NCBI GenBank assembly: GCA_950022295.1
Contig: OX465596.1
Span: 992,001 to 1,056,000, forward strand
DNA length: 64,000 bases
Reading direction: 5' to 3'
Source of the DNA: Bromus sterilis
Lineage: Eukaryota > Streptophyta > Magnoliopsida > Poales > Poaceae
Shown here: positions 10,301-23,473 of the stretch, one piece after another
How positions within the stretch are numbered: position 1 is the stretch's first letter
Layout: each line of letters opens with the position of its first letter
Notes under the pieces: model-generated
What the model saw: the letters and a program-made list of their open reading frames with translations, nothing else
Databases searched by the model: none
Told to the model about the DNA's origin: nothing
Program-made: the position numbers and the translations under genes

Positions 10301-11958
10301 GGCTATTAATCACCGTTTTGGGTCCCCGTAGTGATTTCCTCCATTGACGAACCCTAGGGTGCATTTACGTGCCGATCATCAACACTCGCAGTTTTGGCCG
10401 ATTCTGGCCTGTTTCAAGGGCTATTAATCACTGTTACATGGGCTATTAATCACCGTTTTGGGTCCCCGTAGTGATTTCCACCATTGACGAACCCTAGGGT
10501 GCATTTATGTGCCGGTCATCAACACTCGCAGTTTTGGCCGATTCTGGCCTGTTTCATGGGCTATTAATCACTGTTACATGGGCTATTAATCACCGTTTTG
10601 AGTCCCTGGAGTGATTTCCACCATTGACGAACCCCAGGTTGTATTTACGTGTCGGTCATCAACACTCGCAGTTTTGGCCGTTTCTGGCCTGTTTCATGGG
10701 CTATTAATCAAAGTTACATGGGCTATTAATCACCGTTTTGAGTCCCCGGAGTGATTTCCACCATTGACGAACCCTAGGGTGCATTTACGTGCCGATCATC
10801 AACACTCGCAGTTTTGGCCGATTCTGGCCTGTTTCAAGGGCTATTAATCACTTTTACATGGGCTATTAATCACCGTTTTGGGTCCCCGTAGTGATTTCCA
10901 CCATTGACGAACCCTAGGGTGCATTTATGTGCCGGTCATCAACACTCGCAGTTTTGGCCGATTCTGGCCTGTTTCATGGGCTATTAATCACTGTTACATG
11001 GGCTATTAATCACCGTTTTGAGTCCCCGGAGTGATTTCCACCATTGACGAACCCCAGGTTGTATTTACGTGTCGGTCATCAACACTCGCAGTTTTGGCCG
11101 ATTCTGGCCTGTTTCAAGGGCTATTAATCACTGTTACATGGGCTATTAATCACCGTTTTGGGTCCCCGTAGTGATTTCCACCATTGACGAACCCTAGGGT
11201 GCATTTATGTGCCGGTCATCAACACTCGCAGTTTTGGCCGATTCTGGCCTGTTTCATGGGCTATTAATCACTGTTACATGGGCTATTAATCACCGTTTTG
11301 AGTCCCCGGAGTGATTTCCACCATTGACGAACCCCAGGTTGTATTTACGTGTCGGTCATCAACACTCGCAGTTTTGGCCGTTTCTGGCCTGTTTCATGGG
11401 CTATTAATCAAAGTTACATGGGCTATTAATCACCGTTTTGAGTCCCCGGAGTGATTTCCACCATTGTCGAACCCCAGGTTGCGTTTACGTGCCGGTCATC
11501 AACACTCGCAGTTTTGGCCGATTCTGGCCTGTTTCATGGGCTATTAATCACTGTTACATGGGCTATTAATCTCCATTTTGAGTCCCCGGAGTGATTTCCA
11601 CCATTGACGAACCCCAGGTTGTATTTACGTGTCGGTCATCAACACTCGCGGTTTTGGCCGTTTCTGGCCGTATTCATGAGCTATTAATCACCGTTTTGAG
11701 TCCCCGGAGTGATTTCCACCATTGACGAACCCCAGGTTGTATTTACGTGTCGGTCATCAACACTCGCAGTTTTGGCCGATTCTGGCCTGTTTCAAGGGCT
11801 ATTAATCACAGTTACATGGGCTATTAATCACCGTTTTGGGTCCCCGTAGTGATTTCCTCCATTGACGAACCCTAGGGTGCATTTACGTGCCGGTCATCAA
11901 CACTCGCAGTTTTGGCCGTTTCTGGCTTGTTTCATGGGCTATTAATCACAGTTACATG
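10301..11958 (+). repeat. Mixed-order satellite, 12 monomers
   Basis: Monomers start at 10301 (A), 10441 (B), 10581 (E), 10721 (class II start with class I/A remainder), 10861 (B), 11001 (C), 11141 (B), 11281 (E), 11421 (F), 11561 (G, 118 bp, 'ctccatttt'), 11679 (C) and 11819 (A). Pairs such as A-B and B-E-F persist, but the 9-mer order is lost and no copy of the 1238-bp unit is intact. The hybrid at 10721 opens 'gagtccccggag' and then has ACCCTAGGGT, so a class II to class I switch occurs near 10765. Confidence 0.88.
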
Positions 11959-14900
11959 GGCTATTAATCACCGTTTTGAGTCCCCGGAGTGATTTCCACC
12001 ATTGACGAACCCCAGGTTGTATTTACGTGTCGGTCATCAACACTCGCGGTTTTGGCCGTTTCTGGCCGTATTCATGAGCTATTAATCACCGTTTTGAGTC
12101 CCCGGAGTGATTTCCACCATTGACGAACCCCAGGTTGTATTTACGTGTCGGTCATCAACACTCGCAGTTTTGGCCGTTTCTGGCCTGTTTCATGGGCTAT
12201 TAATCACAGTTACATGGGCTATTAATCACCGTTTTGGGTCCCCGTAGTGATTTCCACCATTGACGAACCCTAGGGTGCATTTATGTGCCGGTCATCAACA
12301 CTCGCAGTTTTGGCCGATTCTGGCCTGTTTCATGGGCTATTAATCACTGTTACATGGGCTATTAATCACCGTTTTGAGTCCCCGGAGTGATTTCCACCAT
12401 TGACGAACCCCAGGTTGTATTTACGTGTCGGTCATCAACACTCGCAGTTTTGGCCGTTTCTGGCCTGTTTCATGGGCTATTAATCAAAGTTACATGGGCT
12501 ATTAATCACCGTTTTGAGTCCCCGGAGTGATTTCCACCATTGACGAACCCCAGGTTGTATTTACGTGTCGGTCATCAACACTCGCAGTTTTGGCCGATTC
12601 TGGCCTGTTTCAAGGGCTATTAATCACTGTTACATGGGCTATTAATCACCGTTTTGGGTCCCCGTAGTGATTTCCACCATTGACGAACCCTAGGGTGCAT
12701 TTATGTGCCGGTCATCAACACTCGCAGTTTTGGCCAATTCTGGCCTGTTTCATGGGCTATTAATCACTGTTACATGGGCTATTAATCACCGTTTTGAGTC
12801 CCCGGAGTGATTTCCACCATTGACGAACCCCAGGTTGTCTTTACGTGTCGGTCATCAACACTCGCAGTTTTGGCCGTTTCTGGCCTGTTTCATGGGCTAT
12901 TAATCACAGTTACATGGGCTATTAATCACCGTTTTGAGTCCTCGGAGTGATTTCCACCATTGCGAACCCCAGGTTGCGTTTACGTGCCGGTCATCAACAC
13001 TCGCAGTTTTGGCCGTTTCTGGCTTGTTTCATGGGCTATTAATCACTGTTACATGGGCTATTAATCTCCGTTTTGAGTCCCCGGAGTGATTTCCACCATT
13101 GACGAACCCCAGGTTGTATTTACGTGTCGGTCATCAACACTCGCGGTTTTGGCCGTTTCTGGCCGTATTCATGAGCTATTAATCACCGTTTTGAGTCCCC
13201 GGAGTGATTTCCACCATTGACGAACCCCAGGTTGTATTTACGTGTCGGTCATCAACACTCGCAGTTTTGGCCGATTCTGGCCTGTTTCAAGGGCTATTAA
13301 TCACTGTTACATGGGCTATTAATCACCGTTTTGGGTCCCCGTAGTGATTTCCACCATTGACGAACCCTAGGGTGCATTTATGTGCCGGTCATCAACACTC
13401 GCAGTTTTGGCCAATTCTGGCCTGTTTCATAGGCTATTAATCACTGTTACATGGGCTATTAATCACCGTTTTGAGTCCCCGGAGTGATTTCCACCATTGA
13501 CGAACCCCAGGTTGTCTTTACGTGTCGGTCATCAACACTCGCAGTTTTGGCCGTTTCTGGCCTGTTTCATGGGCTATTAATCACAGTTACATGGGCTATT
13601 AATCACCGTTTTGAGTCCTCGGAGTGATTTCCACCATTGCGAACCCCAGGTTGCGTTTACGTGCCGGTCATCAACACTCGCAGTTTTGGCCGTTTCTGGC
13701 TTGTTTCATGGGCTATTAATCACTGTTACATGGGCTATTAATCTCCGTTTTGAGTCCCCGGAGTGATTTCCACCATTGACGAACCCCAGGTTGTATTTAC
13801 GTGTCGGTCATCAACACTCGCGGTTTTGGCCGTTTCTGGCCGTATTCATGAGCTATTAATCACCGTTTTGAGTCCCCGGAGTGATTTCCACCATTGACGA
13901 ACCCCAGGTTGTATTTACGTGTCGGTCATCAACACTCGCGGTTTTGGCCGTTTCTGGCCTGTTTCATGGGCTATTAATCAAAGTTACATGGGCTATTAAT
14001 CACCGTTTTGAGTCCCCGGAGTAATTTCCACCATTGACGAATCCTAGGGTGCATTTACGTGCCGGTCATCAACACTCGCAGTTTTGGCCGTTTCTGGCCT
14101 GTTTCATGAGCTATTAATCACAGTAAGATGGGCTATTAATCACCGTTTTGAGTCCCCGGAGTGATTTCCACCATTGTCGAACCCCAGGTTGCGTTTACGT
14201 GCCGGTCATCAACACTCGCAGTTGTGGCCGATTCTGGCCTGTTTCATGGGCTATTAATCACAGTTACATGGGCTATTAATCACCGTTTTGGGTCCCCGTA
14301 GTGATTTCCTCCATTGACGAACCCTAGGGTGCATTTACGTGCCGGTCATCAACACTCGCAGTTTTGGCCGTTTCTGGCCTGTTTCAAGGGCTATTAATCA
14401 CTGTTAAATGGGCTATTAATCACCGTTTTGGGTCCCCGTAGTGATTTCCACCATTGACGAACCCTAGGGTGCATTTATGTGCCGGTCATCAACACTCGCA
14501 GTTTTGGCCGATTCTGGCCTGTTTCATGGGCTATTAATCACTGTTACATGGGCTATTAATCACCGTTTTGAGTCCCCGGAGTGATTTCCACCATTGTCGA
14601 ACCCCAGGTTGCGTTTACGTGCCGGTCATCAACACTCGCAGTTTTGGCCGATTCTGGCCTGTTTCATGGGCTATTAATCACTGTTACATGGGCTATTAAT
14701 CTCCGTTTTGAGTCCCCGGAGTGATTTCCACCATTGACGAACCCCAGGTTGTATTTACGTGTCGGTCATCAACACTCGCGGTTTTGGCCGTTTCTGGCCG
14801 TATTCATGAGCTATTAATCACCGTTTTGAGTCCCCGGAGTGATTTCCACCATTGACGAACCCCAGGTTGTATTTACGTGTCGGTCATCAACACTCGCAGT

Positions 14901-15228
14901 TTTGGCCGATTCTGGCCTGTTTCAAGGGCTATTAATCACAGTTACATGGGCTATTAATCACCGTTTTGGGTCCCCGTAGTGATTTCCTCCATTGACGAAC
15001 CCTAGGGTGCATTTACGTGCCGGTCATCAACACTCGCAGTTTTGGCCGATTCTGGCCTGTTTCAAGGGCTATTAATCACTGTTACATGGGCTATTAATCA
15101 CCGTTTTGGGTCCCCGTAGTGATTTCCACCATTGACGAACCCTAGGGTGCATTTATGTGCCGGTCATCAACACTCGCAGTTTTGGCCGATTCTGGCCTGT
15201 TTCATGGGCTATTAATCACTGTTACATG
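11959..15228 (+). repeat. 3270-bp segmental duplication, copy 1 (24 monomers)
   Basis: A block of 24 monomers followed directly by a second copy at 15229. It contains four 118-bp units (11959, 13056, 13733, 14691) and two 139-bp J units (12917, 13594), so 24 x 140 - 88 - 2 = 3270. Inside it a five-monomer group (C, B with 'ccaattc', a 'ttgtctttacg' unit, J, G) appears twice, at 12497 and 13174, 677 bp apart. The unit at 13991 has the unusual 'gaatcctaggg'. J units make their first appearance in the window here. Confidence 0.9.
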
Positions 15229-18200
15229 GGCTATTAATCTCCGTTTTGAGTCCCCGGAGTGATTTCCACCATTGACGAACCCCAGGTTGTATTTACGTGT
15301 CGGTCATCAACACTCGCGGTTTTGGCCGTTTCTGGCCGTATTCATGAGCTATTAATCACCGTTTTGAGTCCCCGGAGTGATTTCCACCATTGACGAACCC
15401 CAGGTTGTATTTACGTGTCGGTCATCAACACTCGCAGTTTTGGCCGTTTCTGGCCTGTTTCATGGGCTATTAATCACAGTTACATGGGCTATTAATCACC
15501 GTTTTGGGTCCCCGTAGTGATTTCCACCATTGACGAACCCTAGGGTGCATTTATGTGCCGGTCATCAACACTCGCAGTTTTGGCCGATTCTGGCCTGTTT
15601 CATGGGCTATTAATCACTGTTACATGGGCTATTAATCACCGTTTTGAGTCCCCGGAGTGATTTCCACCATTGACGAACCCCAGGTTGTATTTACGTGTCG
15701 GTCATCAACACTCGCAGTTTTGGCCGTTTCTGGCCTGTTTCATGGGCTATTAATCAAAGTTACATGGGCTATTAATCACCGTTTTGAGTCCCCGGAGTGA
15801 TTTCCACCATTGACGAACCCCAGGTTGTATTTACGTGTCGGTCATCAACACTCGCAGTTTTGGCCGATTCTGGCCTGTTTCAAGGGCTATTAATCACTGT
15901 TACATGGGCTATTAATCACCGTTTTGGGTCCCCGTAGTGATTTCCACCATTGACGAACCCTAGGGTGCATTTATGTGCCGGTCATCAACACTCGCAGTTT
16001 TGGCCAATTCTGGCCTGTTTCATGGGCTATTAATCACTGTTACATGGGCTATTAATCACCGTTTTGAGTCCCCGGAGTGATTTCCACCATTGACGAACCC
16101 CAGGTTGTCTTTACGTGTCGGTCATCAACACTCGCAGTTTTGGCCGTTTCTGGCCTGTTTCATGGGCTATTAATCACAGTTACATGGGCTATTAATCACC
16201 GTTTTGAGTCCTCGGAGTGATTTCCACCATTGCGAACCCCAGGTTGCGTTTACGTGCCGGTCATCAACACTCGCAGTTTTGGCCGTTTCTGGCTTGTTTC
16301 ATGGGCTATTAATCACTGTTACATGGGCTATTAATCTCCGTTTTGAGTCCCCGGAGTGATTTCCACCATTGACGAACCCCAGGTTGTATTTACGTGTCGG
16401 TCATCAACACTCGCGGTTTTGGCCGTTTCTGGCCGTATTCATGAGCTATTAATCACCGTTTTGAGTCCCCGGAGTGATTTCCACCATTGACGAACCCCAG
16501 GTTGTATTTACGTGTCGGTCATCAACACTCGCAGTTTTGGCCGATTCTGGCCTGTTTCAAGGGCTATTAATCACTGTTACATGGGCTATTAATCACCGTT
16601 TTGGGTCCCCGTAGTGATTTCCACCATTGACGAACCCTAGGGTGCATTTATGTGCCGGTCATCAACACTCGCAGTTTTGGCCAATTCTGGCCTGTTTCAT
16701 GGGCTATTAATCACTGTTACATGGGCAATTAATCACCGTTTTGAGTCCCCGGAGTGATTTCCACCATTGACGAACCCCAGGTTGTCTTTACGTGTCGGTC
16801 ATCAACACTCGCAGTTTTGGCCGTTTCTGGCCTGTTTCATGGGCTATTAATCACAGTTACATGGGCTATTAATCACCGTTTTGAGTCCTCGGAGTGATTT
16901 CCACCATTGCGAACCCCAGGTTGCGTTTACGTGCCGGTCATCAACACTCGCAGTTTTGGCCGTTTCTGGCTTGTTTCATGGGCTATTAATCACTGTTACA
17001 TGGGCTATTAATCTCCGTTTTGAGTCCCCGGAGTGATTTCCACCATTGACGAACCCCAGGTTGTATTTACGTGTCGGTCATCAACACTCGCGGTTTTGGC
17101 CGTTTCTGGCCGTATTCATGAGCTATTAATCACCGTTTTGAGTCCCCGGAGTGATTTCCACCATTGACGAACCCCAGGTTGTATTTACGTGTCGGTCATC
17201 AACACTCGCGGTTTTGGCCGTTTCTGGCCTGTTTCATGGGCTATTAATCAAAGTTACATGGGCTATTAATCACCGTTTTGAGTCCCCGGAGTAATTTCCA
17301 CCATTGACGAATCCTAGGGTGCATTTACGTGCCGGTCATCAACACTCGCAGTTTTGGCCGTTTCTGGCCTGTTTCATGAGCTATTAATCACAGTAAGATG
17401 GGCTATTAATCACCGTTTTGAGTCCCCGGAGTGATTTCCACCATTGTCGAACCCCAGGTTGCGTTTACGTGCCGGTCATCAACACTCGCAGTTGTGGCCG
17501 ATTCTGGCCTGTTTCATGGGCTATTAATCACAGTTACATGGGCTATTAATCACCGTTTTGGGTCCCCGTAGTGATTTCCTCCATTGACGAACCCTAGGGT
17601 GCATTTACGTGCCGATCATCAACACTCGCAGTTTTGGCCGATTCTGGCCTGTTTCAAGGGCTATTAATCACTGTTAAATGGGCTATTAATCACCGTTTTG
17701 GGTCCCCGTAGTGATTTCCACCATTGACGAACCCTAGGGTGCATTTATGTGCCGGTCATCAACACTCGCAGTTTTGGCCGATTCTGGCCTGTTTCATGGG
17801 CTATTAATCACTGTTACATGGGCTATTAATCACCGTTTTGAGTCCCCGGAGTGATTTCCACCATTGTCGAACCCCAGGTTGCGTTTACGTGCCGGTCATC
17901 AACACTCGCAGTTTTGGCCGATTCTGGCCTGTTTCATGGGCTATTAATCACTGTTACATGGGCTATTAATCTCCGTTTTGAGTCCCCGGAGTGATTTCCA
18001 CCATTGACGAACCCCAGGTTGTATTTACGTGTCGGTCATCAACACTCGCGGTTTTGGCCGTTTCTGGCCGTATTCATGAGCTATTAATCACCGTTTTGAG
18101 TCCCCGGAGTGATTTCCACCATTGACGAACCCCAGGTTGTATTTACGTGTCGGTCATCAACACTCGCAGTTTTGGCCGATTCTGGCCTGTTTCAAGGGCT

Positions 18201-18498
18201 ATTAATCACAGTTACATGGGCTATTAATCACCGTTTTGGGTCCCCGTAGTGATTTCCTCCATTGACGAACCCTAGGGTGCATTTACGTGCCGGTCATCAA
18301 CACTCGCAGTTTTGGCCGATTCTGGCCTGTTTCAAGGGCTATTAATCACTGTTACATGGGCTATTAATCACCGTTTTGGGTCCCCGTAGTGATTTCCACC
18401 ATTGACGAACCCTAGGGTGCATTTATGTGCCGGTCATCAACACTCGCAGTTTTGGCCGATTCTGGCCTGTTTCATGGGCTATTAATCACTGTTACATG
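15229..18498 (+). repeat. 3270-bp segmental duplication, copy 2 (24 monomers)
   Basis: It repeats the order and lengths of 11959-15228 with a constant offset of 3270. Shared rare marks include the 'ttgtctttacg' units (12777 and 16047), both J units (16187, 16864) and 'gaatcctaggg' (13991 and 17261). Small differences have accumulated: 'ggcaatt' at 16724, 'cataggc' only in the left copy, 'gatc' against 'ggtc' in the A units at 17541 and 14271, and 'ctccg' at 15229 against 'caccg' at 11959. After 18499 the two sequences follow different monomer orders. Confidence 0.9.
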
Positions 18499-21400
18499 GG
18501 CTATTAATCACCGTTTTGAGTCCCCGGAGTGATTTCCACCATTGACGAACCCCAGGTTGTATTTACGTGTCGGTCATCAACACTCGCAGTTTTGGCCGTT
18601 TCTGGCCTGTTTCATGGGCTATTAATCAAAGTTACATGGGCTATTAATCACCGTTTTGAGTCCCCGGAGTGATTTCCACCATTGACGAACCCCAGGTTGT
18701 ATTTACGTGTCGGTCATCAACACTCGCAGTTTTGGCCGATTCTGGCCTGTTTCAAGGGCTATTAATCACTGTTACATGGGCTATTAATCACCGTTTTGGG
18801 TCCCCGTAGTGATTTCCACCATTGACGAACCCTAGGGTGCATTTATGTGCCGGTCATCAACACTCGCAGTTTTGGCCAATTCTGGCCTGTTTCATGGGCT
18901 ATTAATCACTGTTACATGGGCTATTAATCACCGTTTTGGGTCCCCGTAGTGATTTCCACCATTGACGAACCCTAGGGTGCATTTATGTGCCGGTCATCAA
19001 CACTCGCAGTTTTGGCCAATTCTGGCCTGTTTCATGGGCTATTAATCACTGTTACATGGGCTATTAATCACCGTTTTGAGTCCCCGGAGTGATTTCCACC
19101 ATTGTCGAACCCCAGGTTGCGTTTACGTGCCGGTCATCAACACTCGCAGTTTTGGCCGTTTCTGGCCTGTTTCATGGGCTATTAATCACAGTTACATGGG
19201 CTATTAATCACCGTTTTGAGTCCTCGGAGTGATTTCCACCATTGCGAACCCCTGGTTGCGTTTACGTGCCGGTCATCAACACTCGCAGTTTTGGCCGATT
19301 CTGGCCTGTTTCATGGGCTATTAATCACTGTTACATGGGCTATTAATCACCGTTTTGAGTCCCCGGAGTGATTTCCACCATTGTCGAACCCCAGGTTGCG
19401 TTTACGTGCCGGTCATCAACACTCGCAGTTTTGGCCGTTTCTGGCCTGTTTCATGGGCTATTAATCACAGTTACATGGGCTATTAATCACCGTTTTGAGT
19501 CCTCGGAGTGATTTCCACCATTGCGAACCCCAGGTTGCGTTTACGTGCCGGTCATCAACACTCGCAGTTTTGGCCGTTTCTGGCCTGTTGCATGGGCTAT
19601 TAATCACAGTTACATGGGCTATTAATCACCGTTTTGAGTCCTCGGAGTGATTTCCACCATTGCGAACCCCAGGTTGCGTTTACGTGCCGGTCATCAACAC
19701 TCGCGGTTTTGGCCGTTCCTGGCCGTATTCATGAGCTATTAATCACCGTTTTGAGTCCCCGGAGTGATTTCCACCATTGACGAACCCCAGGTTGTATTTA
19801 CGTGTCGGTCATCAACACTCCCAGTTTTGGCCGTTTCTGGCCTGTTTCATGAGCTATTAATCACAGTAAGATGGGCTATTAATCACCGTTTTGAGTCCCC
19901 GGAGTGATTTCCACCATTGACGAACCCCAGGTTGCGTTTACGTGCCGGTCATCAACACTCGCGGTTTTGGCCGTTTCTGGCCGTATTCATGAACTATTAA
20001 TCACAGTTACATGGGCTATTAATCACCGTTTTGGGTCCCCGTAGTGATTTCCTCCATTGACGAACCCTAGGGTGCATTTACGTGCCGGTCATCAACACTC
20101 GCAGTTTTGGCCGATTCTGGCCTGTTTCAAGGGCTATTAATCACTGTTACATGGGCAATTAATCACCGTTTTGGGTCCCCGTAGTGATTTCCACCATTGA
20201 CGAACCCTAGGGTGCATTTACGTGCCGGTCATCAACACTCGCAGTTTTGGCCGATTCTGGCCTGTTTCATGGGCTTTTAATCACTGTTACATGGGCTATT
20301 AATCACCGTTTTGGGTCCCCGTAGTGATTTCCACCATTGACGAACCCTAGGGTGCATTTACGTGCCGGTCATCAACACTCGCAGTTTTGGCCGATTCTGG
20401 CCTGTTTCATGGGCTATTAATCACTGTTACATGGGCTATTAATCACCGTTTTGAGTCCCCAGAGTGATTTCCACCAGTGACGAACCCCAGGTTGTCTTTA
20501 CGTGTCGGTCATCAACACTCGCAGTTTTGGCCGTTTCTGGCCTGTTTCATGGGCTATTAATCAAAGTTACCTGGGCTATTAATCTCCGTTTTGAGTCCCC
20601 GGAGTGATTTCCACCATTGACGAACCCCAGGTTGTATTTACATGTCGGTCATCAACACTCGCGGTTTTGGCCGTTTCTGGCCGTATTCATGAGCTATTAA
20701 TCACCGTTTTGAGTCCCCGGAGTGATTTCCACCATTGACGAACCCCAGGTTGTATTTACGTGTCGGTCATCAACACTCGCGGTTTTGGCCGTTTCTGGCC
20801 TGTTTCATGAGCTATTAATCACCGTTTTGAGTCCCCGGAGTGATTTCCACCATTGACGAACCCCAGGTTGTATTTACGTGTCGGTCATCAACACTCGCAG
20901 TTTTGGCCGTTTCTGGCTTGTTTCATGGGCTATTAATCACAGTTACATGGGCTATTAATCACCGTTTTGAGTCCTCGGAGTGATTTCCACCATTGCGAAC
21001 CCCAGGTTGCGTTTACGTGCCGGTCATCAACACTCGCAGTTTTGGCCGATTCTGGCCTATTTCATGGGCTATTAATCACTGTTACATGGGCTATTAATCT
21101 CCGTTTTGAGTCCCCGGAGTGATTTCCACCATTGACGAACCCCAGGTTGTATTTACGTGTCGGTCATCAACACTCGCGGTTTTGGCCGTTTCTGGCCGTA
21201 TTCATGAGCTATTAATCACCGTTTTGAGTCCCCGGAGTGATTTCCACCATTGACGAACCCCATGTTGTATTTACGTGTCGGTCATCAACACTCGCAGTTG
21301 TGGCCGATTCTGGCCTGTGTCATGGGCTATTAATCACAGTTACATGGGCTATTAATCACCGTTTTGGGTCCCCGTAGTGATTTCCTCCATTGACGAACCC

Positions 21401-22141
21401 TAGGGTGCATTTACGTGCCGGTCATCAACACTCGCAGTTTTGGCCGTTTCTGGCTTGTTTCATGGGCTATTAATCACAGTTACATGGGCTATTAATCACC
21501 GTTTTGAGTCCTCGGAGTGATTTCCACCATTGCGAACCCCAGGTTGCGTTTACGTGCCGGTCATCAACAGTCGCAGTTTTGGCCGATTCTGGCCTGTTTC
21601 ATGGGCTATTAATCACTGTTACATGGGCTATTAATCTCCGTTTTGAGTCCCCGGAGTGATTTCCACCATTGACGAACCCCAGGTTGTATTTACTTGTCGG
21701 TCATCAACACTCGCGGTTTTGGCCGTTTCTGGCCGAATTCATGAGCTATTAATCACCGTTTTGAGTCCCCGGAGTGATTTCCACCATTGACGAACCCCAG
21801 GTTGTATTTACGTGTCGGTCATCAACACTCGCGGTTTTGGCCGTTTCTGGCCTGTTTCATGAGCTATTAATCACCGTTTTGAGTCCCCGGAGTGATTTCC
21901 ACCATTGACGAACCCCAGGTTGTATTTACGTGTCGATCATCAACACTCGCAGTTTTGGCCGTTTCTGGCCTGTTTCATGGGCTATTAATCAAAGTTACAT
22001 GGGCTATTAATCACCGTTTTGAGTCCCCGGAGTGATTTCCACCATTGTCGAACCCCAGGTTGCGTTTACGTGCCGGTCATCAACACTCGCAGTTTTCGCC
22101 GTTTCTGGCTTGTTTCATGGGCTATTAATCACTGTTACATG
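18499..22141 (+). repeat. Mixed-order satellite, 27 monomers
   Basis: Transitional stretch with starts at 18499 (E), 18639, 18779, 18919 (two identical-looking B units in a row), 19059, 19199 (J), 19338, 19478 (J), 19617 (117 bp), 19734, 19874, 20014, 20154, 20294, 20434, 20574, 20692, 20810, 20950, 21089, 21207, 21347, 21487, 21626, 21744, 21862 and 22002. The unit at 19617 combines the J single-base loss with the 22-bp loss. The unit at 19874 has G-like 'ggccgtattcatgaactattaatc' features but keeps the full 140 bp. From 20574 onward the order foreshadows the 1332-bp HOR. Confidence 0.87.
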
Positions 22142-23473
22142 GGCTATTAATCTCCGTTTTGAGTCCCCGGAGTGATTTCCACCATTGACGAACCCCAGGT
22201 TGTATTTACGTGTCGGTCATCAACACTCGCGGTTTTGGCCGTTTCTGGCCGTATTCATGAGCTATTAATCACCGTTTTGAGTCCCCGGAGTGATTTCCAC
22301 CATTGACGAACCCCAGGTTGTATTTACGTGTCGGTCATCAACACTCGCAGTTGTGGCCGATTCTGGCCTGTGTCATGGGCTATTAATCACAGTTACATGG
22401 GCTATTAATCACCGTTTTGGGTCCCCGTAGTGATTTCCTCCATTGACGAACCCTAGGGTGCATTTACGTGCCGGTCATCAACACTCGCAGTTTTGGCCGT
22501 TTCTGGCTTGTTTCATGGGCTATTAATCACAGTTACATGGGCTATTAATCACCGTTTTGAGTCCTCGGAGTGATTTCCACCCTTGCGAACCCCAGGTTGC
22601 GTTTACGTGCCGGTCATCAACACTCGCAGTTTTGGCCGATTCTGGCCTGTTTCATGGGCTATTAATCACTGTTACATGGGCTATTAATCTCCGTTTTGAG
22701 TCCCCGGAGTGATTTCCACCATTGACGAACCCCAGGTTGTATTTACTTGTCGGTCATCAACACTCGCGGTTTTGGCCGTTTCTGGCCTGTTTCATGAGCT
22801 ATTAATCACCGTTTTGAGTCCCCGGAGTGATTTCCACCATTGACGAACCCCAGGTTGTATTTACGTGTCGGTCATCAACACTCGCGGTTTTGGCCGTTTC
22901 TGGCCTGTTTCATGAGCTATTAATCACCGTTTTGAGTCCCCGGAGTGATTTCCACCATTGACGAACCCCAGGTTGTATTTACGTGTCGGTCATCAACACT
23001 CGCAGTTTTGGCCGTTTCTGGCTTGTTTCATGGGCTATTAATCACAGTTACATGGGCTATTAATCACCGTTTTGAGTCCTCGGAGTGATTTCCACCATTG
23101 CGAACCCCAGGTTGCGTTTACGTGCCGGTCATCAACAATCGCAGTTGTGGCCGATTCTGGCCTGTTTCATGGGCTATTAATCACAGTTACATGGGCTATT
23201 AATCACCGTTTTGGGTCCCCGTAGTGATTTCCTCCATTGACGAACCCTAGGGTGCATTTACGTGCCGGTCATCAACACTCGCAGTTTTGGCCGTTTCTGG
23301 CCTGTTTCATGGGCTATTAATCAAAGTTACATGGGCTATTAATCACCGTTTTGAGTCCCCGGAGTGATTTCCACCATTGTCGAACCCCAGGTTGCGTTTA
23401 CGTGCCGGTCATCAACACTCGCAGTTTTCGCCGTTTCTGGCTTGTTTCATGGGCTATTAATCACTGTTACATG
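22142..23473 (+). repeat. 1332-bp HOR, 10-mer, copy 1
   Basis: Monomer lengths in order are 118, 140, 140, 139, 118, 118, 140, 139, 140, 140, which sum to 1332. Starts: 22142, 22260, 22400, 22540, 22679, 22797, 22915, 23055, 23194 and 23334. Diagnostic marks are 'cacccttgcgaac' in the first J unit, 'ttacttgtcgg' in the G unit at 22679, 'gcctgtgtcatggg' at 22260 and 'gttttcgccg' in the last F unit. This copy has 'ccccaggttg' at 22260 where the next two have 'ccccatgttg', and 'caacaatcgc' near 23132. Confidence 0.93.
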
